Part shown: positions 7,087 to 15,271 of the stretch, one piece after another
Layout: each line of letters starts with the position of its first letter
Numbering within the stretch: position 1 is the first letter of the stretch
Assembly (NCBI GenBank): GCA_903949285.1
Contig: CAJAYT010000104.1
Coordinates: 1 to 33,764 of the forward strand
Direction: 5' to 3'
From: an uncultured Burkholderiales bacterium
Lineage (GTDB): Bacteria > Pseudomonadota > Gammaproteobacteria > Burkholderiales > Burkholderiaceae_C
Length of the DNA: 33,764 nucleotides
The notes under the pieces: generated by a model
Told to the model about the DNA's origin: nothing
What the model saw: only the letters and a program-made list of their open reading frames with translations
Databases searched by the model: none
Position numbers and translations under genes: made by a program

Positions 7087-8541
7087 TCATTTTCTCGCAT
7101 CTGCAGGCCATCCCCCTCCTAAAGACTGATACAAGGCTGCAGTGTCCCCTAGGTAGAGGGCGTAGGCTTGCATCCTGTTGATCTCTGCGCCAAGGTACGC
7201 CTGATGAACACTCAGGAGCATCGGCTCTGAGGCATAGCCTTTGTCAAACTGAAGTTGTGTGTATTCGTAAATCCTTTTATTAGCAAGTGCGTTATCTCTT
7301 GCTATCTCCCAACTCCTCTTGTCCTGCTCAATAGCGTAAAGCGTATCAGCAACGTTTTGGAACGCTGTCAAGACTGCAAACTTATATTGACCAAGGGAGG
7401 ACTCCAGATTTGCCTCTGCAGCGCGTTTACGGGCCAAAAGAGTTCCTCCCGCAAATAAAGTCTGATTCGCGTTAAGAGTCTCAGACCAACTTCTATTCAA
7501 AGTATCCTTGAGAGAGGAGAATGCACCAGCAGTGGCACCGGTGAATCCACTGATAGAGATCTGTGGAATCATGTTTGCAATGGCGACACCAATTTGTGCG
7601 TTACTGGATTTGACCATCTCCTCAGCTGCTCTGACATCTGGGCGTTTCTCAATCCAACCACTAGGGACAGAGTTGGGTAAATCCGCCGGTATCTGAATGG
7701 CTTCAATATTTGGAACTTCAAGCTTAGTGCTGGGCAACTCACCACATAAAACGCTCAGCATATCAAGCGTTTGTTCGTGTAATTTGCGAATACTGGGAAC
7801 TTGTGCGGCAACGTAAGCATAGGCCGATTCTTGTGTTGCCAGATCTACACCGCTGCTGTATCCAACGGCGTTCAGTCTTCTTGCGTGCTCTAACTGCTTG
7901 AACGCTGAGCGTTCAGCAGCAATCGCTAAACGCAACTCCTCTCTGAGCGTAGTTTCCTGAGAAACAGTCTGAATGACATTTGTAACGATAGTGATTTGCA
8001 ACGCGGCTAACTGATATTTAGCACTGTTCTCTAATCCCCTAAGCGATTCAACAGCACGTCTATTGCCCCCAAAAATATCAGGAATAAAACCAACGCTAAG
8101 GCCTGCACTATTCACAGAATAACTTGGAGCACCATTACCAGGACCAGGGCTAATTAGCCCGGTAGAGGTGTTCATGCTGGCACCGTTATTTTGAATAGTT
8201 CTACTCGTGCCAACAGAAATGCTAGGAAAATAAAAGCCCTGCTGAGCAACTGTATTTTGTTGTGCAACCTTCAAGTTGGCAGAAGCGATCTCAACGCTTG
8301 CGTTGTGCTTTAAGGCCTTATCAATCAGCGTGTTCAACTCGGCACTGTTGTAACTCTTCCACCAATCTGACTTAATAACGGACGAGCCTACTCCCATCTG
8401 GGCAGGATCTCTTGTGAAAGAATCACTTTTAGGAATTTCGGGTTTTTTGTAATCAGGACCAACAGCGCAGGCGCTCAAGGCCAAGATCAGTCCATAGGCG
8501 GCACATGAAAGTGTGCATTTGTTGAAATTAATCTTCATCAT
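7087..8541 (-). CDS. RND efflux outer-membrane channel lipoprotein (OprM/NodT family)
   Basis: This 484-residue TolC-like outer-membrane factor has a signal peptide ending in the lipobox LSAC (acylated C25), followed by VGPDYKKPEIP, the usual NodT/OprM start. Two internal duplicated OEP repeats follow, with the characteristic WWKSYNSAELNTLIDKAL and the later DVRAAEEMVKSSNAQIGVA. It would form the trimeric channel through the outer membrane for the pump encoded in the same operon. Its ATG overlaps the stop of the preceding membrane-protein gene as ATGA (8538-8541), so translation is probably coupled. It is the last gene of the operon. No terminator hairpin is apparent in the 55 nt before the convergent SRAP gene. 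Confidence 0.93.
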   Translation of the reverse strand: MMKINFNKCTLSCAAYGLILALSACAVGPDYKKPEIPKSDSFTRDPAQMGVGSSVIKSDWWKSYNSAELNTLIDKALKHNASVEIASANLKVAQQNTVAQQGFYFPSISVGTSRTIQNNGASMNTSTGLISPGPGNGAPSYSVNSAGLSVGFIPDIFGGNRRAVESLRGLENSAKYQLAALQITIVTNVIQTVSQETTLREELRLAIAAERSAFKQLEHARRLNAVGYSSGVDLATQESAYAYVAAQVPSIRKLHEQTLDMLSVLCGELPSTKLEVPNIEAIQIPADLPNSVPSGWIEKRPDVRAAEEMVKSSNAQIGVAIANMIPQISISGFTGATAGAFSSLKDTLNRSWSETLNANQTLFAGGTLLARKRAAEANLESSLGQYKFAVLTAFQNVADTLYAIEQDKRSWEIARDNALANKRIYEYTQLQFDKGYASEPMLLSVHQAYLGAEINRMQAYALYLGDTAALYQSLGGGWPADARK

Positions 8542-9320
8542 GTTGAACTCTCAATCCAAGATTGATCCTGCTTTTCAATGGGTTGGCCACCAATCCATAC
8601 TAAAACAAAAAATACAAAGGGTGCATGCCCAACAAATGTTGAAATCAATGGAGCGCGCAGATAAAAGGTCAAGCTCATTGTGAAGTAAGTCAACAATAAA
8701 GACTGAATGAGCAAAATAATCAGTGTCGATACAGGCGACAAGAACAGATCTCTCAGCGATAAGCTCAGTGTTTTAAACGGATCTGAGTCATCATTATTTA
8801 GCCTATAAGCACAGGTCGCTATAAACAGAACCGCTAGTGCTTCAGATATAGTAAACGGGAGCAATGCATTGACGGATCTTGGCAATAAGTCCCAACCGAT
8901 TTGGGCCCAGTTCAAAATCTCCATCAAACCTCTAAAGATGATTAAGCTTAGAGCTCCGTACAAAAGTAGAGCAATCACCACTTCCCCATTGGATTTAAGC
9001 GCTTTCAAGGTTTCTTGAATAGATTCCATGATGCCTATTTTTTGTTCAACCTGATCGCGAATGCACTGCGCACAAATATAGACTAAAAAAGGCCAAGTAA
9101 ACCAAGCGATGAAAGGTAGGTATTCCAGTAACACTTGAAGTACAGTTGCGCCGACGATAAGCGACCATGTACTCTTACTCTCTTTTGCATTGGAATTAAT
9201 AAATTGAGCGACTCTACCCGTACAGTCTAGTTTATATATATTGAGTAAAGACATGGTTTTCGGGGAATTCGAATTGGATGGAGGGTTTTCTAGACTACGA
9301 AAATTAACTAAGTTTGGCAT
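8538..9320 (-). CDS. Unknown multi-pass inner-membrane protein of the RND operon
   Basis: This is a 260-residue protein of no recognised family. About five hydrophobic segments are visible: roughly 52-85, 114-132, 150-172, 194-222 and 229-246. The region 86-113 is charged and probably cytoplasmic (CIRDQVEQKIGIMESIQETLKALKSNGE). The N-terminal ~30 residues are polar, and a second possible start (Met23, at 9254) would shorten them. AGG close before the first ATG favours the longer form. It starts 3 nt after the small secreted-protein gene and overlaps the channel gene by ATGA. Standard RND operons lack such a gene. A role in pump assembly or substrate delivery is only inferred from position. 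Confidence 0.75.
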   Translation of the reverse strand: MPNLVNFRSLENPPSNSNSPKTMSLLNIYKLDCTGRVAQFINSNAKESKSTWSLIVGATVLQVLLEYLPFIAWFTWPFLVYICAQCIRDQVEQKIGIMESIQETLKALKSNGEVVIALLLYGALSLIIFRGLMEILNWAQIGWDLLPRSVNALLPFTISEALAVLFIATCAYRLNNDDSDPFKTLSLSLRDLFLSPVSTLIILLIQSLLLTYFTMSLTFYLRAPLISTFVGHAPFVFFVLVWIGGQPIEKQDQSWIESST

Positions 9321-9323
9321 GAC

Positions 9324-9632
9324 CTACTTTTGAGCAGCAGACGTATTTACAGAAAGGGGAGGCTGCTGAGAATTATCAACTTTTGAACTAGTATGATTCA
9401 AACCAGGGGGAGCATTGGAGCCACCCAAACTGCCTAAGGATTTTTGATTTTGGTTGGTAGCCCCCCCAACCTGCCCCTTTAGTTTGGAGGGCGCAGTTGG
9501 TAAAGCAGACTTTTGAATCACAGGTCCAGTCAGCGGTGCATTAGGTCTGCTGGGTATGCCCGCCAACGCCCCTCCGCTTGCAATGAGGATAGGCAAACTT
9601 ACTTTAATAATAGACGTGAGGTTACGGTTCAT
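9324..9632 (-). CDS. Small secreted low-complexity protein of the RND operon
   Basis: This is a 102-residue protein with a signal peptide (positively charged start, then a hydrophobic stretch ending in GGALAG). The remainder is a low-complexity Gly/Pro/Ser/Asn/Gln-rich tail without recognised domain or cysteine, probably disordered in the periplasm. A GTG two codons upstream (9638) would give 104 residues; the ATG was chosen because neither start has a clear ribosome-binding site. It sits 35 nt after the pump gene and 3 nt before the membrane-protein gene, so it is part of the operon. Function is unknown. Confidence 0.6.
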   Translation of the reverse strand: MNRNLTSIIKVSLPILIASGGALAGIPSRPNAPLTGPVIQKSALPTAPSKLKGQVGGATNQNQKSLGSLGGSNAPPGLNHTSSKVDNSQQPPLSVNTSAAQK

Positions 9633-9667
9633 CTTCACAGTTTTTTACTGACATGAGCTTTGAGTGC

Positions 9668-12600
9668 TCAATTTACAGTGTCCGCTTTCTCTTTGATAAA
9701 CAAAGTACATAAGGCCGGCACAACCACCAACAGCATAATTGGACCTATTAACAAACCACCAACAACCACCGTAGCCAGAGGCTTTTGAACTTGGCTACCA
9801 ATGCCGTGAGAGATTGCAGCGGGAAAGAGCCCAATGCAAGCAGACCAAGCCGTCATTAACATAGGGCGCATACGCTGACTGGCGGCATGGAACATGGAAT
9901 CTATGACATTTTTGTTTGAGGAAGCAAACGTTTGATTAAAGTATGTCGTCATCAAAATACCGTTCATAATGGTGATTCCAAATAACGAAATAAATCCAAT
10001 CGCGGCCGAAATACTAAAGTCCAGACCAGACACAGCTAATCCTAAAATACCACCACCAATTGCAAATGGGAGGCCTGCTAGTACAAGGAAGCTATCCCTC
10101 CAAGAATTGAACAGGCAATAAAGCAAAATAATAATTAAGGCCATACTTAAGGGAACAATCAGAAGTAATCGGGCTTTTGCTTTTTGTAAGTCCTCGAACT
10201 CACCTGCCCAAACAATTTTGTATCCGCGTTCTAGATTAATTTTTTGCTCAATCAACTGCTGTGCCTCTGCAACGGTACCCCCTAAGTCCCGACCTCTTAC
10301 GCTGAATTTAATAGGAATAAACCTGGCGGTTGATTCATGATAAACATAAGCAACGCCTGTATCTAGCGTGATTTCAGCCAATTGACCTAAAGGTATATAA
10401 GCAACTGCACCACTTGCTGTTTGGTACCCAACCTTGAGTAGTTTGACTTTATCAATCTCATTTCTAAAAGGCTCAGCCATTCTTACAGAGAGGTTGAATT
10501 GCCTGGGCCCCTCAAGCACAGTGGTCGCACTTGCACCTGCCAAACCGGCCTGAATCACCGCGTTGATATCGCCTGTATTTAATCCGTACCGAGCAGCCTT
10601 TTCTCGGTTAATTTTGATATTCAGATTAGGCTGCCCCATTACGTTAAAGATATCTAAATCTTCGACTCCCCTGATAGAGGCCATCAGGTCTCTGACTTGT
10701 GTCGCGTATTTTTCAAGGTGCTCTAAATTGGGACCAATTATCTTCACCGAGTTGGCGCCCTTCACACCAGAGAGTGACTCCTCGACGTTATCTTGAATAT
10801 ATTGTGAGAAATTAAAGACAACACCAGGCAACTCATCAGCGAATTCCTTCTGGACTTTTTTAACAAGTTGCTCTTTTGTTTCCCCGTTAGGCCATTCATC
10901 AAAAGGTTTTAAAGGAACAAAGAGCTCGACATTAGAGAATGGTGAGGCATCACTTCCGTTGTCCGGGCGACCGTGTTGTGAGACGACAGTTTGCACCTCA
11001 TCTTTGTGACGAAGCAAGATCTCTCGCATCTTATTCGTCGGTTCATTGCCCGCGTTTAGCGACATGGTCATGGGCATGGCTGCGCGAATCCACAAATTAC
11101 CCTCCTCTAGTGCGGGTAAGAATTCAGAGCCTAACCTGGCGGCTAAAAGCACTGAAATCAATAGGAAAGCCCCGCCAATGCCAATGATTTGTTTACGGTT
11201 CTGAAGTGACCAGTGCAGCACTGGTTCGTACACTTTGCGAAGCCAAACCACTACAAACGTTTCAACCTCTTCGATGTGTTGAGGCAACATGTAAGAGGCT
11301 AGGACCGGTGTAATGGTGAAGGTGGCAATCAACGCACCAGACAGAGCATAGGCGTAAGTTTTAGCCATAGGGCTAAAAATTTGTCCCTCAACCCCTTGCA
11401 TCGTGAACAGGGGAATAAAAGCGGCTACTGTTATGGCGACTGAGAACAGTACCGCTTTATCCACCTGGCACGCACTGATTAAAATCATTTTTAACCGGTC
11501 TGGCCAAGGTGGTGTTGACTCCCCGTCACCGTCACCAATGGAGGGATCAACGTTTAATTTGCCAGCTGCAAGGTCTTGCAGTAATTTAACTTGATTACTT
11601 TGAAAATTTCTAAAAATATTCTCAACCAAAATAACAGCAGAATCCACAATGATTCCAAAGTCAACAGCGCCGATGGACAAGAGGTTGGCATCCTCATCTC
11701 TCATGACTAAGATAATGATACTGAATAAAAGTGCAAAGGGAATATTGACGCCCACGATAATGGCACTTCTAAAGTCCCCCAAAAATATCCACTGGATGAA
11801 AAATACCAATAAGCATCCAACCACTAAATTCTCTAAAACGGTGTGCGTCGTAACACCCACCAAACCTGAGCGGTCATAGTAAGAGATAATTTTGACATCC
11901 GCTGGGAGTGTCCCATCCGAATTCATCGTGTCAATCATCTCCCTAACCTTGGGGATCATATTGTTTGTATGTTGATTGCGGGCCATGACCACGATGGCAG
12001 CAACGACGTCGTCATCAGTATCCCTGCCCGCTACACCCAATCGTGGAACAAAACCAACCACCACTTTACCGATGTCCTTCACTCTGACCGGCACTCCGTT
12101 GGTCTGAGTGAGTACCACGTTCTCGATATCTCTTGTCTGATAGCCCTGAGTGATGACGTCATCACCGCCCGTGTTGATAAGCCCTAACCCTCGAATGTTG
12201 ACAGACTGCTGTCCAAAGGATATTTCCCGTCCCCCCACATTGAGGTTGGAATTTCCCAGGGCTGTGATTATTTGGGGAATGGTAATGTTGAAGGCTTGGA
12301 GTTTAGGGAGATCAACTTGAACTTGAAACTCCTTAGTGGTCCCCCCCCAACTATTAACTTGAACGATGCCGGGGATCGTAGACAAACGTCTAGAAACAAT
12401 CCAGTCTTGGACCGTTCTTAAATTAGTCAAACCAAAGTCTTTGGGACCTACTATTTCATAACGATAAATTTCGCCCACCAAACTCGATTGCTGAATGGTT
12501 GGAACCAAGTTACCTGGTAAATTCACATTCTGCTGCAAACTGATTCCAGCTTGTGAGTAAGCAAAATAAAAATCCACTCCGTATTTAAACGTTACCCGAA

Positions 12601-12877
12601 CAAAAGATAAGCCATAAAACGAAGTCGAGCGTATGTTGTCGATTCCAGGAGTGGAGTAAAGTCCAATTTCCATGGGTATGGTGTAGTACTTCTCCATCTC
12701 CTCTGCGGATAAACCAGGCGCCTGCGCTGTAATCTCAAGAATTACAGGGGCCGGGTTTGGATACGCTTCGATATTGAGCTTGGTAAATGCAATCAAACCT
12801 GCGCCCAAAAACACAAGAAGACCCAGTAAGATAATTGGACGACGAGAGAGTGCAAAGATGATGAGGGACTTGATCAC
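9668..12877 (-). CDS. RND efflux pump, CzcA/CusA (HME) subfamily
   Basis: This 1069-residue inner-membrane pump has the full RND layout: TM1 at about 13-31, a large periplasmic domain, TM2-6, a second periplasmic domain, and TM7-12 near the end. The TM4 proton-relay motif reads DFGIIVDSAVILVEN (D406 and D412), the pattern of the heavy-metal-efflux branch rather than the multidrug branch. The usual second-Asp context DG is DS here. An acidic stretch between TM4 and TM5 (GDGDGEST, ~448-455) extends that cytoplasmic loop. The start is GTG; the N-terminus MIKSLIIFALSRRP matches the family. The substrate may be a divalent metal, but no metal-specific regulator or His-rich segment is present, so this is uncertain. 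The adaptor gene is 67 nt upstream. Confidence 0.92.
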   Translation of the reverse strand: MIKSLIIFALSRRPIILLGLLVFLGAGLIAFTKLNIEAYPNPAPVILEITAQAPGLSAEEMEKYYTIPMEIGLYSTPGIDNIRSTSFYGLSFVRVTFKYGVDFYFAYSQAGISLQQNVNLPGNLVPTIQQSSLVGEIYRYEIVGPKDFGLTNLRTVQDWIVSRRLSTIPGIVQVNSWGGTTKEFQVQVDLPKLQAFNITIPQIITALGNSNLNVGGREISFGQQSVNIRGLGLINTGGDDVITQGYQTRDIENVVLTQTNGVPVRVKDIGKVVVGFVPRLGVAGRDTDDDVVAAIVVMARNQHTNNMIPKVREMIDTMNSDGTLPADVKIISYYDRSGLVGVTTHTVLENLVVGCLLVFFIQWIFLGDFRSAIIVGVNIPFALLFSIIILVMRDEDANLLSIGAVDFGIIVDSAVILVENIFRNFQSNQVKLLQDLAAGKLNVDPSIGDGDGESTPPWPDRLKMILISACQVDKAVLFSVAITVAAFIPLFTMQGVEGQIFSPMAKTYAYALSGALIATFTITPVLASYMLPQHIEEVETFVVVWLRKVYEPVLHWSLQNRKQIIGIGGAFLLISVLLAARLGSEFLPALEEGNLWIRAAMPMTMSLNAGNEPTNKMREILLRHKDEVQTVVSQHGRPDNGSDASPFSNVELFVPLKPFDEWPNGETKEQLVKKVQKEFADELPGVVFNFSQYIQDNVEESLSGVKGANSVKIIGPNLEHLEKYATQVRDLMASIRGVEDLDIFNVMGQPNLNIKINREKAARYGLNTGDINAVIQAGLAGASATTVLEGPRQFNLSVRMAEPFRNEIDKVKLLKVGYQTASGAVAYIPLGQLAEITLDTGVAYVYHESTARFIPIKFSVRGRDLGGTVAEAQQLIEQKINLERGYKIVWAGEFEDLQKAKARLLLIVPLSMALIIILLYCLFNSWRDSFLVLAGLPFAIGGGILGLAVSGLDFSISAAIGFISLFGITIMNGILMTTYFNQTFASSNKNVIDSMFHAASQRMRPMLMTAWSACIGLFPAAISHGIGSQVQKPLATVVVGGLLIGPIMLLVVVPALCTLFIKEKADTVN

Positions 12878-12944
12878 AGGAGTATCTCTTTTTAGTTCAC
12901 TTTAGAAGGGATTGAACCGAAGTAATTGATGTATTTCAAGCGCT

Positions 12945-14180
12945 TTATTTATTTTTAAAAAGCATATTACTCAGGAAAATAGCCCCAGTCGTTGCAATCT
13001 TATCTCCCTCTTCCAAGCCACTTGTGACTTGTACGAGACCATTGCTTTTAAGTCCCAAAGTGACGGTTCTACTGACCCAGTGCCGTCCGTCCTCAGTGAC
13101 CCATACGGACATGGTTCCGTCTCCCTCGCGGACAACTGCGTCCTCGGGCACGCCTAAACCCTTCACCACTTTGTCGCCTTTGACTAGGTATGTTGCATAC
13201 ATACCGGATCGAAGGATGCGCTTTGGATCGCTAATATCGGCTCTGACCAACACCGTCCTTGTGTTGGGATCAACAATAGAGCCAACAACTTTAATACGCC
13301 CTTTGAAGGACTCCTGGGGTAACACAGGGACCTTAACATCCAACTCTTGACCGGCATGGAGCTTGGTGCTGTCCTCTTCTGAGGCATTAATGATGAGCCA
13401 CTTGTTGAGCACATCGGCAACGACATAAGGAGCTGGGTTATTGCCAGGTTGCACCAGCAATCCTGGCTGAGCATTTCGGGTTACAACCTGGCCACTGATG
13501 GGACTGTTGACAACCAAGACCGCATCTAATTTTCGTTCTGTTTCTATTCGTTGAATATCTGCTGTTGTTTTGCCAAATATACGAACGCCTTCCCTGGCGG
13601 CTTTTAAAGAAGCTTCAGCTGCGTTTTGATCGGCAGTGTTTTGCTCTAACTCTTTAAGGGATATAGAGCGCATTTGGTAAAGGTCTTTTGCCCTGTTGAG
13701 GGTTGCACTGGACTGATCAAAAACACCTTTGGCAGACAAAAGTGTTGATTCAGCCTGCGCTAAATCCGAGCTGTCGACCGTAAAAAGCGGTTGCCCCTTG
13801 CTGACGAAATCTCCTAGGTCAGCAAAAGATTGGAGGATCTTCCCTTGATAGGGGGTAAAGACTTGAACCGCCGAATTTTCATTGAAGTCGATACTTCCGT
13901 AGGCCGCTAGTTGGGATGAGAAGCTGGCCATCTCAGCTGGCTTTGGCTTTAAACCACTGGCTTGCTTCTCAGTCAAGTCTAGAAAATTATAGTCAGCAGC
14001 AGCTTTTGCCAAAGGACTCTCAAGTTGAGTCTTATCATCTTTTGTACAAGACGAAAGTCCTGCAGCAAGTGCGATGATGAGTAGGCAACTGGAGAAAAAA
14101 TAAGTTCTACTTTCTTTTGTTTTTAAAACCGTTTCGATTATGGGACGCACTACCACAGTTTGAAATTTAGATACATTCAT
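12945..14180 (-). CDS. RND periplasmic adaptor (membrane-fusion lipoprotein)
   Basis: This 411-residue protein is the HlyD/CusB-type adaptor that links pump and outer-membrane channel. A long polar N-terminus precedes a hydrophobic segment (28-41) and a lipobox LSSC, with C45 the likely lipidated residue. The lipoyl/barrel part begins at YGSIDFNENSAVQVFTPYQGKIL. A helical hairpin spans about residues 130-200 (AESTLLSAKGVFDQSSATLNRAKDLYQMRS), followed by the second lipoyl half, NSPISGQVVTRNAQPGLLVQPGN. No N-terminal His-rich metal-binding domain is present. It is the first gene of the five-gene efflux operon, divergent from the beta-barrel gene at 14486. The ATG lacks a strong ribosome-binding site. 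Confidence 0.9.
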   Translation of the reverse strand: MNVSKFQTVVVRPIIETVLKTKESRTYFFSSCLLIIALAAGLSSCTKDDKTQLESPLAKAAADYNFLDLTEKQASGLKPKPAEMASFSSQLAAYGSIDFNENSAVQVFTPYQGKILQSFADLGDFVSKGQPLFTVDSSDLAQAESTLLSAKGVFDQSSATLNRAKDLYQMRSISLKELEQNTADQNAAEASLKAAREGVRIFGKTTADIQRIETERKLDAVLVVNSPISGQVVTRNAQPGLLVQPGNNPAPYVVADVLNKWLIINASEEDSTKLHAGQELDVKVPVLPQESFKGRIKVVGSIVDPNTRTVLVRADISDPKRILRSGMYATYLVKGDKVVKGLGVPEDAVVREGDGTMSVWVTEDGRHWVSRTVTLGLKSNGLVQVTSGLEEGDKIATTGAIFLSNMLFKNK

Positions 14181-14485
14181 TTTGAATCACACCGATTTAC
14201 GTTCAAGTCTTAAAAACAAAATTGTTTTGGAACTTTTGAATTCAAAGTCCACAATTTGACATTCGCCAATTCTAGGTAGAGTTAGCTTAATAAAGGCTTA
14301 AAGCTCTCTGCATTTTTCTTATTGTGAAAAATCCATCTATTTAAACCCATCAGTTCTCAAAAGTGGGTTGAGCACATGATGAAGAATAAATGCTTGTGAC
14401 AAAGTGATGACAAATGTCTTGTGTTCAAACGCTCACAGATCAACCCGGTAAAATCGCTTTTTTCTTTGCTGCACCGCACAAAATA
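14181..14485. other. 305-nt divergent intergenic region of the efflux operon
   Basis: This AT-rich spacer must contain the promoters for the efflux operon (minus) and the beta-barrel gene (plus). It holds a 12-bp palindrome (14235-14246), a TTGACA at about 14256 without a good -10 partner, and an imperfect hairpin AACCCA/TGGGTT around 14344-14370. A plus-strand ATG at 14414 is in frame with the beta-barrel gene, but the 24 residues it would add do not look like a signal peptide. Confidence 0.4.
14235..14246. promoter_or_regulatory. 12-bp palindrome, possible operator of the efflux operon
   Basis: TTTGAATTCAAA is a perfect palindrome 55-66 nt upstream of the adaptor start codon, placed where a repressor or activator of the divergent promoters could bind. 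No regulator gene is adjacent, so its partner is unknown. Confidence 0.25.
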
Positions 14486-15250
14486 ATGTCTCTTCAAACT
14501 CTAATTAAATCTAGCATTCTTTGTCTTGCCCTTATTGGTACTCAAGCGCATGCTGCGTCAGAGGAGATACAGGTCTACACGGATGATAAAGAAGAAGCTG
14601 GGCACGCGAGCGTTGACTTTCACAACAGCTATGTCCTCTCGGGCAGATCCACTGCTGATTACGCTGGTGAACAAGCCCCTAACCACATTTACAGACTCAC
14701 CCCAGAGTTCAATTTTGGACTCACCGACACCCTTGAGTTGGGTGTGTACCTCCTGTCCACGCGTGCAACCAACGGGGACTGGAACGGTGATGGCTACAAG
14801 GTACGGTTGAAATATATCGCTCCCCACCTTGAGCAGGGGCTTTATTGGGGTTTAAATTTTGAAATGGGCAAGCAGTCCCAAGCGGTTGAGCAGTTTCCGC
14901 GGAATGCAGAATTAAAGGCAATCCTCGGTTGGAATCTTGGCAAATGGAATGTAGCCGTGAATTTAAACTCAGACGGCAGCTTCAACTCGGGAAGCGGCCC
15001 CATCACTGAAGATCTAGACTTCAAGGTCAACTACTCAGTGGGGGAGAAAACACAGCTCGGCTTAGAGAGCTATAACGCGCTGGGCTCCTTTAACCACATC
15101 GACTCCTTCAATACCAATAGTAAAGTCATATATGCCGTAGTGGACACCGAGGTCCTCGGACATGAACTCAATGCAGGTATAGGCCACGGAATGTACGACC
15201 AAGCTGATCAGTGGATCGTTAAGTTTATTGTCAACTCCAGATTTTGGTAG
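14486..15250 (+). CDS. Outer-membrane beta-barrel protein of unknown substrate
   Basis: From the ATG at 14486 this is a 254-residue protein with a clear signal peptide (LIKSSILCLALIGTQAHA, cleavage after residue 23). The remainder alternates polar and hydrophobic residues as in beta strands (TPEFNFGLTDTLELGVYLLS, YWGLNFEMGK, WNVAVNLNSDG) and ends in the aromatic SRFW, as expected for an outer-membrane barrel. Similar proteins are often annotated as putative outer-membrane transport or aromatic-degradation (MetA-like) proteins. It is divergent from the efflux operon and so may share its control region. An earlier in-frame ATG (14414) is possible but would bury the signal peptide. No distinctive pore motif is visible. 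Confidence 0.75.
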   Translation: MSLQTLIKSSILCLALIGTQAHAASEEIQVYTDDKEEAGHASVDFHNSYVLSGRSTADYAGEQAPNHIYRLTPEFNFGLTDTLELGVYLLSTRATNGDWNGDGYKVRLKYIAPHLEQGLYWGLNFEMGKQSQAVEQFPRNAELKAILGWNLGKWNVAVNLNSDGSFNSGSGPITEDLDFKVNYSVGEKTQLGLESYNALGSFNHIDSFNTNSKVIYAVVDTEVLGHELNAGIGHGMYDQADQWIVKFIVNSRFW

Positions 15251-15271
15251 GTAAACAACTGGGGTCTTTAG

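Noticed and set aside
14414..14485. Earlier ATG for the beta-barrel protein
   Set aside because: It would place 24 residues before an otherwise normal signal peptide; the ATG at 14486 gives the expected secreted form.
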